A DNA stretch of 64,000 nucleotides from Muricea muricata (Eukaryota > Cnidaria > Anthozoa > Malacalcyonacea > Plexauridae). Positions 11,501 to 23,100 of this stretch are shown here, piece after piece. The notes below the pieces were generated by a model. The model was not told where the DNA came from, ran no database searches, and saw only the letters and a list, made by a program, of their open reading frames with translations. Position 1 is the stretch's first letter; every line of letters starts with the position of its first letter. The stretch is taken from the NCBI GenBank assembly GCA_963855995.1, contig OY979720.1:4342501-4406500 (forward strand). The letters are read 5' to 3'. A program made the translations under genes and the position numbers.

Positions 11501-14500
11501 TGATATCCTTTTGTCAGTTTGCTTTTTACCCTCCATATTAATTCCTCCTGTAGAATTTCTCCGCTCATCCTTGTTTCCTAGTGCTCTTGCTTTAGTTTCG
11601 GCATTTATTAATAATTTAAGTTCCTTAACTTTTGTTGGAGTTCGGGTATTTATCACGGGTGACAATTGACCATCTTGCACTTTCACCGTTCTAAGAACAA
11701 GGTTCTAACCTTAAGAGTTTATATGATTCCGCCAAAGTAAGACCCTGCCCCACGACCCAAATAAATGATTTCTCTTCATCTAGGGGTAGCAGCTAAGTTC
11801 ATACCACCCAGTGGCACGAAAGATACTAATTCAAAAGGATGCTAATTCGCCAATCACCTTTCTTAATAATTTTTTCTACATTTCAGAAGGAGGGGCGTAG
11901 AAGTTAAAAAGTGGTGTTGCAAAACTGTAAAAGTTCTAAGTCTGTTCGCTGCAAGGATGTGGAAGAAACTATTTGCTGATGTCGTTCTAGTTAAAGAGTC
12001 GAGGCTTGGCGCTAATTCGCTAAAGAAATATTACAAAATAAGGCGTTTTTTGAGGTCACTGCGTGCCCGTCAAGCCTAGTTACCACTTGGTCGTACATAT
12101 CGTAGCAAAGTCATTCTCGATGATGTGTTATGGTCTAGATACACCTTTTCTTTTGTGGTCTGCAGTCAAATTAGTCGTATTAAGTGTAAATCTGCGTACA
12201 TACTCAACCACATCGGTCACCTAGATATATACTCACGACATTTACGACTAAATGAAAACTAAGCCTTACAGCATAGTTTAGAAATCTTCTATTTTTTAAC
12301 ACAACCATTCCTCAGTTAAATTTGAGAAGGTACTCAATGCCTTAATAAAATGAGATACAGTTTCCACATGTAGTAACACCACTGGTGATTTCCTTCTTAT
12401 AACTTAAGAAAAAACATTTAAGCTCTTTGAGGCAGCAAACATTTGTCCTGCAGCTATGGGCATGTGATCTAATCTTAGCGTTTCGCATCCTCAACAGTGA
12501 AGCACAGATACTGCTCACAAATCTCAACATACATCCAAGCAAAGGTGGTGAAGATATTTACACGAGCGTTCAATCTACGCCTGTAGACAAAAACGACAGC
12601 AAATCCATAGAATCAATATCCAAATATAGTCAAAATCAATATTAAAAAATATATTTTCAAAATTTAAAATCATATATTAGGTATTAACATGACTTGGATA
12701 CTGTAAAGTTCTTTAGTTCTAATTAAAATTTCTTTTGTATAAAAACTCAACGTTTGCTTGTAGCTCTGCAGAAACTATCGGACTTTTGGTTTAGATGTAT
12801 GTTGAGTAATATATCACAGGGCGTAAAAGGGTATATCATATTTCTCTGATTACGAGGCAAAGCAGAAAAGAGGGTCATCTAACACTGACTAGGAAGTCAT
12901 ACGAGAATCGCATATGCTCTAACATGCATCTAAGCCAAAAGCAGCAGCGCCTACTTAGGCCAAAACTAACCAATCCAAGAGACAAGCAACATTTACCTGA
13001 CAGAACTTGTGGATGCATCGCTGGGACCATTACAATGAAATGCATGCTGTTCAATTGTGTTTGAAGGAAACTTCTTATAACACATTGGACATTCAATAGA
13101 CTCAGGTACTTGCTGACGTGACGGTTCCTTAGCAACCGATTTAATTGTTTCAATGAGCACACAGTCTGATTGTTCTGTGTTCGTTTCCTCTGGCAACTCA
13201 GGACGTTGGAAATTAAACTTCTGTGAATCATCATCATCATCACTATTGATTTCTTCCAAGATGCTCTTGCGATGTTCCTCGTTCAAAACCTGTTTTACCG
13301 GACTATCACTGTTCACTGTTTCCATGACAACTTTCTTGTCCTCAGTTTCCATGGCAATGTCATTTTTTACAGTCTCCACGCCAACGTTCTCCACGCCATT
13401 GTTTTCAGTTTTCATAGAAACGTCACTGTTCACATTGTCAGTGTTAATTTCATTATTTACTGTTGTCCTGGAAACACCGTTACTGACGTCAGCACGTTGC
13501 GTTGTCCTGCTAGTTGTTTTACCTCTTGGCGGTGTCTGCGCAGTTTTTGATGTTCTTCTTGGGGAGACTTTGGTACAAACTACATCGTCATTATTCGTCC
13601 GTGTCTCACACTCTGTCGTCGCTTCAACCTTGTTGAATGGTTTCACCATATGCACAACTCCAGCCGCTAAAAAATTCAAGAGAAGCTGAGCGAATTGGGC
13701 CCAATCAGTATCACTGAATCAGAGCTTCCACGATGCAAAGCAAATTTCTTGGGGGAGGGTTCAATATTAACTTAGCATATTAATATACAATCTTATAAAG
13801 ACTCTTTGTCTCCCTTTTTACGTACCATCGACTACAGTATGCCTCTCGAAAAAGTGAATTGCCTAGACATGCTTGTTCTCGTATCTTTATGATGTGTTTA
13901 GGTCGCTTTTTTTGGTGTACAGGTTAATGCATCTATACAGATGACTTTAACATTGTTATTTTTATCGTATTGTTTAGGCAAGTATCAACAGTAAAAATGT
14001 AGAGAGCGAGAAAACCAAGTTTCAAAATACGAAAACGGTGCTAAGTGGCCCACACAACTATACTTTCTGGAATGGTCTATGGTTACATCAGCCTTATACA
14101 CTCGTATTAGCGGTGTACAGTATATAATGTGTGAAAATACTCTCAAATTACATACCTTCCGGTTTTGGTTCCAAAGACGCAAATACGTCACACAAAACAG
14201 CAACGAAGGGATAGTTATTCTTATTGCGTTCTGCCCATTTTTTATATTCTAGAGTATGTTTTTTCACAACGTTCGTTCTCTTATTCCGCCGACCTGCAGG
14301 AGCACGTGATTTCCCTGAGACTGGATTTACGACTGCAAAATGTGACTTTGGAATACTTGATGACCTAAACTTCGACTGCGCATGACGTAATCTTCGTTGA
14401 TAATTTTCTAACTTGCGAGCAATGACTGGCGTGTATGCTGCAGGTGCGACGTTTTGTGGAGCGTAGAATAAATTACTTCTGTCTGCTTCTTCTATAGTTT

Positions 14501-17500
14501 CACATATAGGTCTCTTGTACACCCGTGGCAAACACACGTTCTAAAACAAGCAATGTATTGAAGACGAAAACTAGGGCATTGGGAAACACAAATTAGGGCA
14601 TTAGAATGCAAATTGGTCATTAGAACGCAAATTAGAACGCACATTAGAGCAATAGAACGTAAATTAGAGCATTAGAACGCAAATTAGAAATTAAAACGCA
14701 CATCAGAGCATTAGAACGTAAACGAGAGCATTAGAACGTAAACGAGAGCATTAGAACGTAAATCACAACATACGTATTAGGTTATTTGTGTTTACTGTGA
14801 ATACCTGAATATCCTGACACTCTGTTTTTTCTCTGTCGGGTACAACACTTTCGTCATTCATCAGTCGCCTTTGCTTGCTTTCACTCGTTTCTGGAGAATC
14901 TTGATCAGCTTGTTGAGATGATTGCCTTTTTCTTGTCAAACGTAATCGACTTTTGTCTTTCACTGGCTGCTTCCTTAGCAAAAATTTAGAGACAGCCGTT
15001 TTCCTCCAAGTTTGCTACATGCAGCACCAAGTGTGTGGTTTGTTCACAATAAGACGTGATGACATGCGCGAAATATGCAAATGCTAGCACCGGCGCTTAA
15101 TTGAGATGTCTGGAGAAGTTGCAAGCTTCGCAAATTCAAACCTTCGCATCTGTTTGTGGAATTCAAAGTTTTGCTTTTAGCATTTTTCTTGCTTACAAAC
15201 GTATCTTTTATGTACAGAAAGTGTTGGACAGTATTAGGACGGTTATTCGAATTCGAGCATTTGGAGAGGTGGCACCCAACATCAAACATGCTAATTGAAT
15301 GGTTTATTTAGGATAGTAATCTTACAAAATAAAGAGCCCATGACACGAAAATTTTTATTGCATAATGAGAAAGAGAATTTAAAACTGTAATACAAGTTCT
15401 TTTGCACTTTTGCGCTGCAACGTTTTGTTGATGAGATATTTCAGTTTGAATATTTTGTTTTGTCAGCTAATTACGTCACACTTTGCATAATGAGGCATCA
15501 GGAAGTAGATTATAAAGTTATTTTCCTATAAAGAGACGACGTGCAACATTAATGGGATGTTTATGTTTGTCTTTAATCTACATATCCTTTCAATATTACA
15601 AGAATTTTGCTCATTGAAGACATAGATAACTGGTATTCAACAGCCACTCGTTATGCAAAGTGTGATGTAAATTAGCCGACAAAACAAAAAATTCAAACTG
15701 AAATATCTCATCAACAAAAAGTTGCAGCGCAAAAGTTTAAAAGAACTTGTATTACAGTTTTAAATACTCTTTCACACCATGTAATAAAAATTTTGATGTC
15801 ATGGGCACTATAAGTGGACGTGATTTTTAAACAACTTGCGATAGAAGCTAATTCAGTACTGGAAACTAATCTATTCTGGAGCTGGTCACAACTGCAGACA
15901 GCACCTTAATGCCCAATATCCAGTTAATATTCTACTCACTTTGTACTTTTCTCTTTTCCCAAGCCTGAAACAAAAACTAATCTTCAGTATTATTTCAAAT
16001 TATGCAGTAATGTACTGCAAATTTGGCAACCACCATACCAGTAGTACTTGGTTTGTCAACTATTTCATAACAATCACTGTCTTCTCCACTGTCTTCCACC
16101 CATTCCTAGAAATTTATTTTAATAATTATAAATATTATCCTTCAAGAGTTGCAAACTAGAAATCTAGAATCCCAGCCTCTCCATGCCATTTTCTACTGTT
16201 ACAAGTACAGTAGGCTGTGTTTGAAAGAGTGAAGAGACTATTGAAGGAAATTTGACAGAGGTAAGAGTAAACTGTCATAAAATACCTTATCCTCAGATTT
16301 CTGAGAGGGAAACAAGGTTGGTGAATCAGGATAATCTGAAAATAAAAAATAATACATAGGACAATGACATTTATTATGTTAATTAATAGTATTTATGCCT
16401 AATTTAACAATATCAATTTATAAATAAAAAAATCACAGAATACTTTTTGCTCTCATAATTATAACACAAGTGAAATTCATTTGAACAAAACTGTAAGGTT
16501 TGTACCTTGTGTGTCCATTTCTTCAAATTTTGAACATTGTTGTGAACGTTCCTGCACTTCAGTCTACACAATATATAATTATCCAGCCATTCAACATGAT
16601 AGCTTAGTCCAATGTAATTCAGAATAGACCTTTAATATTGTTTGTTGCATTGCTTTATTTCATATGAGTATTTCCGCATGATTTCTCGGTAATAGGGCTG
16701 CACACCGTTTCCTAATAGAGCTCAAATTCACAAAAAATATGGAGAGGAGGAAAATAAATATGGAGTTCAGAAATATGGAGAAATAACATTCAGGAGCTGT
16801 GGTAGGAAGTGCTATCCACTAACTATATGGGTCACTTTTTCAACTGCCCCAGAAAGGCATAAAAAGCAATAACATTTTCCAAGGATACTAAACTCACAAA
16901 AGATAGGAAGTGACTTTAACTCGATATTATATACTAACATATTTAGAAATTTTGAGCAAATCACTATCCCGTGGATAGCACTATTAACCTTCGTTAAACC
17001 AACTCCATGCAAGAAAGAGTGCTTAGCAGTTCATGAGTTCCATGCACTCCATGTCAGATATCTCAGGCATGCATTTAGCAAATCTTGTAATACATTATAT
17101 ATAAATATTAGCATATTCAGGGCTGTGGCTAGAGCATTAATTGGGGGGGTGTATATTCATATATTCGTGTTATGCCCGACTAATTTCTTTTGAAATTAAC
17201 CCTAATGACAACTGATTTCAAAAGAAATTAGTTGGTCATAACACGAATATATGAATATACCCCCCCCCCCAATTAACGCTCTAGCCACGGCCCTGAGCAT
17301 ATTTGATATTTCTGGCATCGACAGAGTCTATGTGGAATACACAATCACTAGTTGGCAAAATAAGGCAACCATAAAAAACTTGGCCAGTGCATAAAAAATT
17401 GATTAACAATGTCTATCAAACTCATTTCTCCATGTTGTATGGAAACAAGTCTGCAGCAAAAAATGGTGCTAGCTGCAAGAACACATAAAATCTAAACTTT

Positions 17501-17741
17501 ACCCTCTAGGAGTTAATCTAAAAGTCTTAACTCTTTACAAACTACCTTTGGCTTTTCCTCGTTGCACTTTTCGTTATTTTTCACTGTTTCTCTAAATAAA
17601 AAATTAAAAAAATCAGCATAGAAAAAGTGAAAATGTACACTTGAATGTTGTCATTCGCAATTTCTACTACCTTTCATTCGGATGGGTTTTCGACAAACCT
17701 CGCACCACAACTTCTTTTATTTTTGACCAAACCATCACCAT
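8566..17741 (-). CDS. UIMC1: RAP80-like BRCA1-A complex subunit (UIMC1 orthologue), complete
   Basis: Thirteen minus-strand coding exons: 17741-17671, 17591-17546, 16563-16506, 16335-16286, 15014-14805, 14540-14156, 13666-12997, 11690-11367, 10600-10459, 10300-10181, 9895-9658, 9324-9240, 8794-8566. All junctions are GT-AG and in phase; 2628 nt give 875 residues (human about 719). RAP80 brings the BRCA1-A complex to ubiquitin chains at DNA breaks in the nucleus. Evidence: residues about 168-204 match the Abraxas-interacting region (AAYTPVIARKLENYQRRL against the vertebrate pattern YTKVILCQLEVYQKSL, recalled). Residues 466-485 form a C2HC finger, CPMCYKKFPSNTIEQHAFHC, very like human CPLCDQCFPPTKIEQHAMYC. 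A second finger begins CYICGKDMP at 741. The C-terminus is Gly/Arg-rich. Oddities: no ubiquitin-interacting motif is visible in the N-terminal exons, the fingers are about 255 residues apart, and the second finger has Glu760 where the last Cys is expected. Exon 1 is the least certain. Confidence 0.85.
8863..8990. repeat. Degenerate half-copy of the GGACC fold-back MITE
   Basis: In the last RAP80 intron, the blocks AACACAAATATACAC, GGGCTATATTTTCCG, TTGCAATTTTACC and AAGATGCTCTTTTTAGC match one arm of the roughly 400-bp elements. The other arm is missing. Confidence 0.6.
11691..12996 (-). other. RAP80 intron between the large zinc-finger exon and the next exon
   Basis: 1.3 kb of AT-rich intron. 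The flanking exons join in phase 2 without it. I see no further exon, repeat or RNA gene in it. Confidence 0.5.
14583..14763. repeat. Minisatellite, ~20-bp unit, in RAP80 intron
   Basis: Tandem, slightly variable copies of a unit like GCATTAGAACGTAAACGAGA or GCATTAGAACGCAAATTAGA. The last three copies are nearly identical. It lies in the intron between the 15014-14805 and 14540-14156 exons. Confidence 0.85.
15336..15806. mobile_element. Fold-back MITE with ~190-bp arms (471 bp)
   Basis: The left end GCCCATGACACGAAAATTTT pairs with the right end AAAATTTTGATGTCATGGGC. Inner arms also pair: GAGATATTTCAGTTTGAAT with its complement, and the CACACTTTGCATAA block. It lies in RAP80 intron 4, between the 16335-16286 and 15014-14805 exons. 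No clear target duplication was found. Confidence 0.8.
16564..17545 (-). other. RAP80 intron 2
   Basis: About 1 kb of intron between the 17591-17546 and 16563-16506 exons. It contains the hAT-like MITE at 17118-17295 and otherwise no coding or RNA signal that I can see. Confidence 0.5.
17118..17295. mobile_element. hAT-like MITE with 8-bp target duplication
   Basis: A 178-bp inverted-repeat element with termini CAGGGCTGTGGCTAGAGC and its complement (one mismatch), followed by a G-run on the left arm and a C-run on the right. It is flanked by perfect 8-bp direct repeats AGCATATT at 17110-17117 and 17296-17303. CAGGG termini and 8-bp duplications are hallmarks of the hAT superfamily. No transposase is encoded. 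Confidence 0.9.
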
Positions 17742-18020
17742 AAAAAGCAGATATGTTTCACATAAGTTATAATAAGAAATTAAAATGATTTATCAAATAT
17801 AGCCGGCGGTCCCATGATTATATTTTACTAATTTTTCCTAATTCTGGACCGGACAAGAGAAACTACGAAGCTGATACGTTACCTAACATAAAGTATCACA
17901 ATCGATTAACAAGAAATGAACCCACTGTTATTTTGTACACGATTAAATTCGACAGAAAATTCGACCCAATTGAACAAAATAGCAATTAAAATTGTATTAA
18001 TTAACTTACTATGTGGTGTT
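17742..18020. promoter_or_regulatory. Shared (bidirectional) promoter region of RAP80 and the small plus-strand gene
   Basis: The start codons of RAP80 (minus, 17741) and the small gene (plus, 18021) are only 279 bp apart, head-to-head. Both 5' UTRs and core promoters must lie here unless unseen upstream exons exist. No TATA box was identified. An in-frame plus-strand ATG at 17916 is an alternative start for the small gene and would narrow the space. Confidence 0.5.
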
Positions 18021-18692
18021 ATGAATTGGAGAACGTCATGGAGTAAATTGCGCCAAAGATCAGCCCTTCTTAAGACATGGACGTATTATAATTTTAACCT
18101 TTTAAGGTATGCACAGAACATGCAGGATTTATAGTATAATAGTTGTCAATACCGCTCCCAACCCCCCTGATATCTCCAAATACTGATGTTGAAGAGGTAT
18201 AGGGACGGTAGGAGATAAGCCAGCTAAGATAAACGACTAGAATTGGTAAAGTTGCCTCAATTTTCCTCTATGATTTACAATTTTACATTAACCGAGGTTG
18301 GTCATGGTTACCCTTTGGTTACCCAGTTATTGGTAATTCTGACTATGAATTGATTGATATGTTTATAATTTCATGTAGGTACAATCTACAATGGTGTATT
18401 AGTGTGTTGCGTCATGGCGAAAGGACTCGGGGAGCTCAAGTTCCATTCATGGTAAGATATGTCATTGAATCATTGAGTATGAGTAAATCTTTTTATTTAC
18501 ATCATTTCGTTTTTCTATTTCAATTTCCAGGTCACAGTGAAAATGCAGAAGTCTTTATCAAGGCTTGGTTTTCAGGAAGAAGATATTAGAATGCTCAAGC
18601 CTGCAGAGGCAGCAAAGATAATTGAACACTCTGTGAAAAAACAGACTTGGAAAGAACTAAGGAGAAATACAAGTAGAACTAAGGGTTCATAG
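18021..18692 (+). CDS. Small conserved-looking basic protein, 106 aa, three exons
   Basis: Exons 18021-18106, 18379-18451 and 18531-18692 join with good GT-AG sites (AAG|gtatgc, tag|GTAC, ATG|gtaaga, ttccag|GTC); 321 nt including the stop. The protein starts MNWRTSWSKLRQRSALLK, is basic and rich in Trp and Tyr near the N-terminus, and ends with a helix-like acidic/basic part (LSRLGFQEEDIRMLKPAEAA). I do not recognise the family. The basic amphipathic N-terminus could be a mitochondrial presequence, but that is a guess. An in-frame upstream ATG at 17916 would add 35 residues. A poly(A) signal follows 180 bp after the stop, and the gene shares a promoter region with RAP80, both of which support its being a real gene. 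Confidence 0.65.
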
Positions 18693-18870
18693 TGTAAAGC
18701 GTTTTTTCCCAGATGAAAGAAATCTGTCCAACATTTACATGATTTCACCAAAATCCAGTCTTAAAGTCAGGCTACTAATGCAAATGTCACAAAAAGGAGT
18801 TGACAAGTGTACAAGAATATATTACACAACTTGTACATTATAGATTTATTGTATTTTCTGATAAACTTTG

Positions 18871-18876
18871 AATAAA
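18871..18876 (+). terminator. Poly(A) signal AATAAA of the small gene
   Basis: A canonical AATAAA lies about 180 bp after the stop codon of the small plus-strand gene, in TTTGAATAAAGAGAAT, followed by T/G-rich DNA. Confidence 0.6.
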
Positions 18877-18879
18877 GAG

Positions 18880-20157
18880 AATATTATTATGTATATAATT
18901 ATACAGTTTTGATATCACTTTACATGTCTATCTCATATGCCTCTGGCTGTGGTAAATTTACATATTGAAACATTGTCTTGACAGTTTTTCATTAAAATGT
19001 CATTTTATCTATGATACACTAAATATTTTATCTTGTTTATATTAAACTCACTATCTCTCTTAGCACCAAAAACGTTAACACAACAATGTGATCAAAATAA
19101 TGTAACTACTGTTTGCATGATATCTTTATGTTCAATCTTGTGTTTCTTTCAGTTTTGCTAAAAAAGCTATGAAACATTTCCTTCGCCACAACTGTCAAAC
19201 GTTGATGTCGATTAAAGCCCTGGGGCCGGTTGTTCAAAAAAATAAAAAAGTGATTCAAGTTAACTATTAGTGGAAACTTCAACTAATCAGAACAACGCAT
19301 TTTGTACTTAATCACTATTTAACAACAAAACAGTGATTAAAAAGTGATTGAGAGTTTTATACAACCGGCCCCTGGTCAAACCGTTGCAACAATTCATGTC
19401 ATGCGACTTTGTTGTGTTGGCATAATGCAACCGTTCGACCACCCTTTTTGCCTAATGTTGTACCGTATTGCACTATGTCGCAAATTTTTTTACTTCGGTC
19501 AAATTTTAATGCAACATTTACTTCATCGTTTGGCAGTGAGCAAGTCATGTTGCAGCAACAGTGTTGTGTTCGTTTAACTTGTGAACGCAAATTGTCGGTC
19601 GTATTTAACCAAAAAAGTTGCACGATGTTACGAAGACTTGTTACAACAGTTTCACCAAGACATTATTTGAAATAGTTCAGATTAAGGACAAAAGGAAGTC
19701 TTAAAGATAACAAAACCATAGGACCTGTACGGTAGGAAGTTGCAAAATGAACTTCGATGTTTCGAGAAGGTCCTTCGTGACAGGAAAGTGAAAGATCCTG
19801 GGGGTACTGAAGACCCTATGGTTTTGTGTAGCAATGGCAATATGTAGTTGGAAGTTTTCAAGGAAGTTCAAGGTTCACAGCCCGCTACGTTTTTAATACT
19901 GTTTAACGCTTTCAGGTTTAGGGTTATGCTTAAAACAGTTAGGATACCTAAACATTCTTGATTGTACTTGATTGCACTAAGTTGTAACAACTTTGCGCTC
20001 TCTTGTAAAACTCCTTTGTGATCACGGTATCCCATTGCCCAGCATTATAGGTCCATTATCAACTCAATTTTTTTTCCTCGAGACGGAAACGAGTAGGATG
20101 TGTCAAAGCCATTAGTTCTGGCTGAGAATTCGAAATGTATGACCCATGTCGTTCTTC
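18880..20157. other. Intergenic: between small gene and coiled-coil gene 3' end
   Basis: Convergent 3' ends. It contains the MITE at 19223-19371, a stretch rich in GTTGCAACAA-like words (19380-19640), and the 3' UTR of the minus-strand coiled-coil gene. No gene was seen. Confidence 0.5.
19223..19371. mobile_element. Short MITE with GGGCCGGTTGT termini
   Basis: 149 bp with inverted ends GGGCCGGTTGT and ACAACCGGCCC. CTG occurs on both sides (19220-19222 and 19372-19374), consistent with a 3-bp target duplication as made by Harbinger-type elements. The inner arms share AAAGTGATT words. Confidence 0.75.
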
Positions 20158-23100
20158 CTATCCACTTTCTATTGTCAGTATTTGAGTAGACAAACTTCCA
20201 GGCTCGCGGTTCCTCTTCTTCAAAATTCCTTTCGGTTTTTTCTCGGATGTCGTCATGGACAATGGCTCGCTGACGTGTTTTTCCGCAGCCCGGGTGTTGT
20301 CACAGTAACTCACATTTAAAGGACGTGTGCAGGTATGTGACGTTGAATGGCGGCTGTGATGTCCGCTATCACTGGGTAGTAGCTTGTGTCCTTCCTCGTG
20401 ATAACCACTATCACAGCTACTGGCCTCGCGGTCAGGACTGTGACACACACCTTCGTCTGATGGACTAGAGGAAAGTAGAAACATCAATGTTAGAGACATT
20501 CAGAAACAGTAAAAATGGCAGTGACCACATGTTTGTAACACACAGTAAAGTAACTAAGATAGAATTGCCAATGGTTATTGTCGACGTATATACACTCTCA
20601 CGGAGATCGCGTATGCTTATTGTCTTGCCTATAATAAGATTGGACTCGACATCAAAGTTTAACATGTTGGTGGGTGAAACTTAAAGATACAACTCTCATC
20701 CTTTATACATGGTTATGGATATGGCATGCAAAAAAAGGCAATCATGAAAATAACACGAAGTATAGCTTGAACTGTTGACGTTGCCAGTTTAGTGAGTGCA
20801 GTACATTTACTACGGCGGGAAAAGTATATAATACTTTCATCATCTGGAGCGATAAAATGAAAATCGACGTTTCGAGCGGAAAGTTTGTGTATGGCCTCAA
20901 TGGGCCGTTTAGGTAAAATCGAGATCAGGAGTAGCTAGCGTCGTTACATTTCCAACCAAATACTTACCAGCTAAAAACATCCTCATTATCAAGATCAGGC
21001 TCAATTCTTAACGCGTCTTGAACTTCAAATTGATTCAAATGATTTTTCACAAAGCAGAAGTGCTTCATGCTTTTTCCGCATGACTTTTCCCAATTGTGCC
21101 GAGCGCACGGCGAACTTACACCGTTACCTAACGAAAGCAAAGTATCTTTTTCGTTCTTCAAATTCAAAATACGTTCTTTCAATCTGTCCAGCTCAGATTC
21201 GAGGGCCCATTTTTGGGTTAGATAATCGAGGATTTCACCTTCTAGTTCCGAGTTACGTTGTACGGAGTCCAGAACTTGTTTCCGTAGCGTACGGGTGCGG
21301 TCTTTCTCGTTCGCTTTTTGCACATCTTCCGGTGACTGAAGTTCAAGAGTGTTTTCACAAATTGATTTTAGGGCCAGCACCTCTCTCTGCAAAGCTTGTT
21401 TTTCATTGCGCAACTCTGCGATCTCGTCAAACAGTTGTTTTCTTAGCTCACTCACACGACCATCTGACTCGCTTCTATTTCCGTCTATTGAATCAGTGCT
21501 ACTCACGGAGGTTTTAGACATCCGCTCTAAACGTTTCACATTAGATTTCAAAAGTTCTACGATTTCGATCATGACTGGAGCCATTCCGTTCTCTTGACAT
21601 AAACTCGCCTCAACTTTCCACGTATTTACCTGGGCAACATCCTGTCCGCTACGTCCGCAATCCAACGACGCTGGGCCTTGCTCTGTTGTGCCAAAACCAT
21701 CGACAATTGAACCTAGTTCATTCTCCAGACATCTTATATCGTCCAGGAACTCGAACACTTCGCTTGTTAAAATCCTACTTCGGGCAGATTGCTTTTTGAT
21801 TTTATTCTTCAAGCGATCGACTTCATCGACTAAACCGTTCTTCTTCGAGGACGCCTCGTCAATGGCGTCTTCTAGAACTAAGAATTTGGAGTAAGGTGAA
21901 CTGTGCGTCTCGACAGAGCTGTTGGATTCACACTGCATGCTTTCCATGCGCGATCTCATCGTTTCCTTCTCCACTTTTAGGAAATTTATTTGTCCTTCAA
22001 AGATCTTTAACCGATCCAGCAAGCTTTGTTTTTCCATTTCATCTAAACTTTTCCCGTCGTCTACAGATTGCAAACGTTCTTCTAACTCAGTGATTTTGAT
22101 GTGCAATATTTTGTTGGTTGTTTGGCATTCCTCCAAGTACCGTCTTAGATTGCAGTTCTCCCGCCGCAGGTCCTCGTAATCTTTTAATAAATTTTCATTT
22201 TTGTGTTGCGTCGTCTTCAGTAAGCTTGTGTTACTTCGTACTTGCTTCTCCAAATTTTTGCAACGCTGTTTCGCATTTTGAATCAAAGATTCCAACTTCT
22301 CTTCATCTTTGTCGTCCGACTCAACATCAAATGTAACTCGATGACCCGACGTGTCTCCTGGTGTCCCAGGTCGCTTCCCTTTGCTCGGTTTTCCGCCACA
22401 TTTCATGTAGAACACGTCATCTTCCAATTCCTCTACGGTTTGCGTTAGGTCACTGACTTGTACTTGAAGAAGAAGATTTTCTGTTTCCAACGCTTCTGTC
22501 GTGAAACGCAATCGCCTGTTCTCTTCTTCTAGTAAACGCCGCTCGTTTACTCTTTCCTCTCGTTCACTGATCATTGAAAGGACACCTGTATGATGTAAAG
22601 CAGGCCGTTAGTTAAATATGCCGAATTATGGAATGATTTCCCATATTGCACAACTTTACATGGTTGCAGGAAAAAAATTTTGGTTAGGAAAAGAGTAAGG
22701 GTTCAAAAACATGTATTTAAACAATGGTCGGCACTCAGTGAATTAATGTACAGTATGTTTGGGTCAAAGCTATATTAGAGCTTCTTAACTTATTTATGTA
22801 CTACAATTGTTATCTGACTATATGAGACCATACGAAGTCACGCTCAGTTAAATGTTCAAATGTAGTACTTATTTGAGACGCCATATAAACAACTCGAACT
22901 CGTGTATATCTAAACAATAAAAAACAATAGAGAAATTCACTCGTTCTGCGCGCTCGTGTTTTCAACATTATTTTCTCGTGCTTTGATATCCTCGTTCTCC
23001 TTGTTCATATATAACAGGAAATATTGTGACGATAAGCGAGAAGTACGTAAGTAGAGTCAAGTAAGTATCAATGTTAAGATTAGCGTTGGTATTAAGGTAA

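Noticed and set aside
13153-13689. 178-codon plus-strand frame opposite the large RAP80 exon
   Set aside because: It is the antisense shadow of the zinc-finger exon 13666-12997; its Ser/Thr/Val-rich translation carries no motif.
21080-22448. Several plus-strand frames opposite the coiled-coil exon
   Set aside because: Antisense shadows of a long coding exon.
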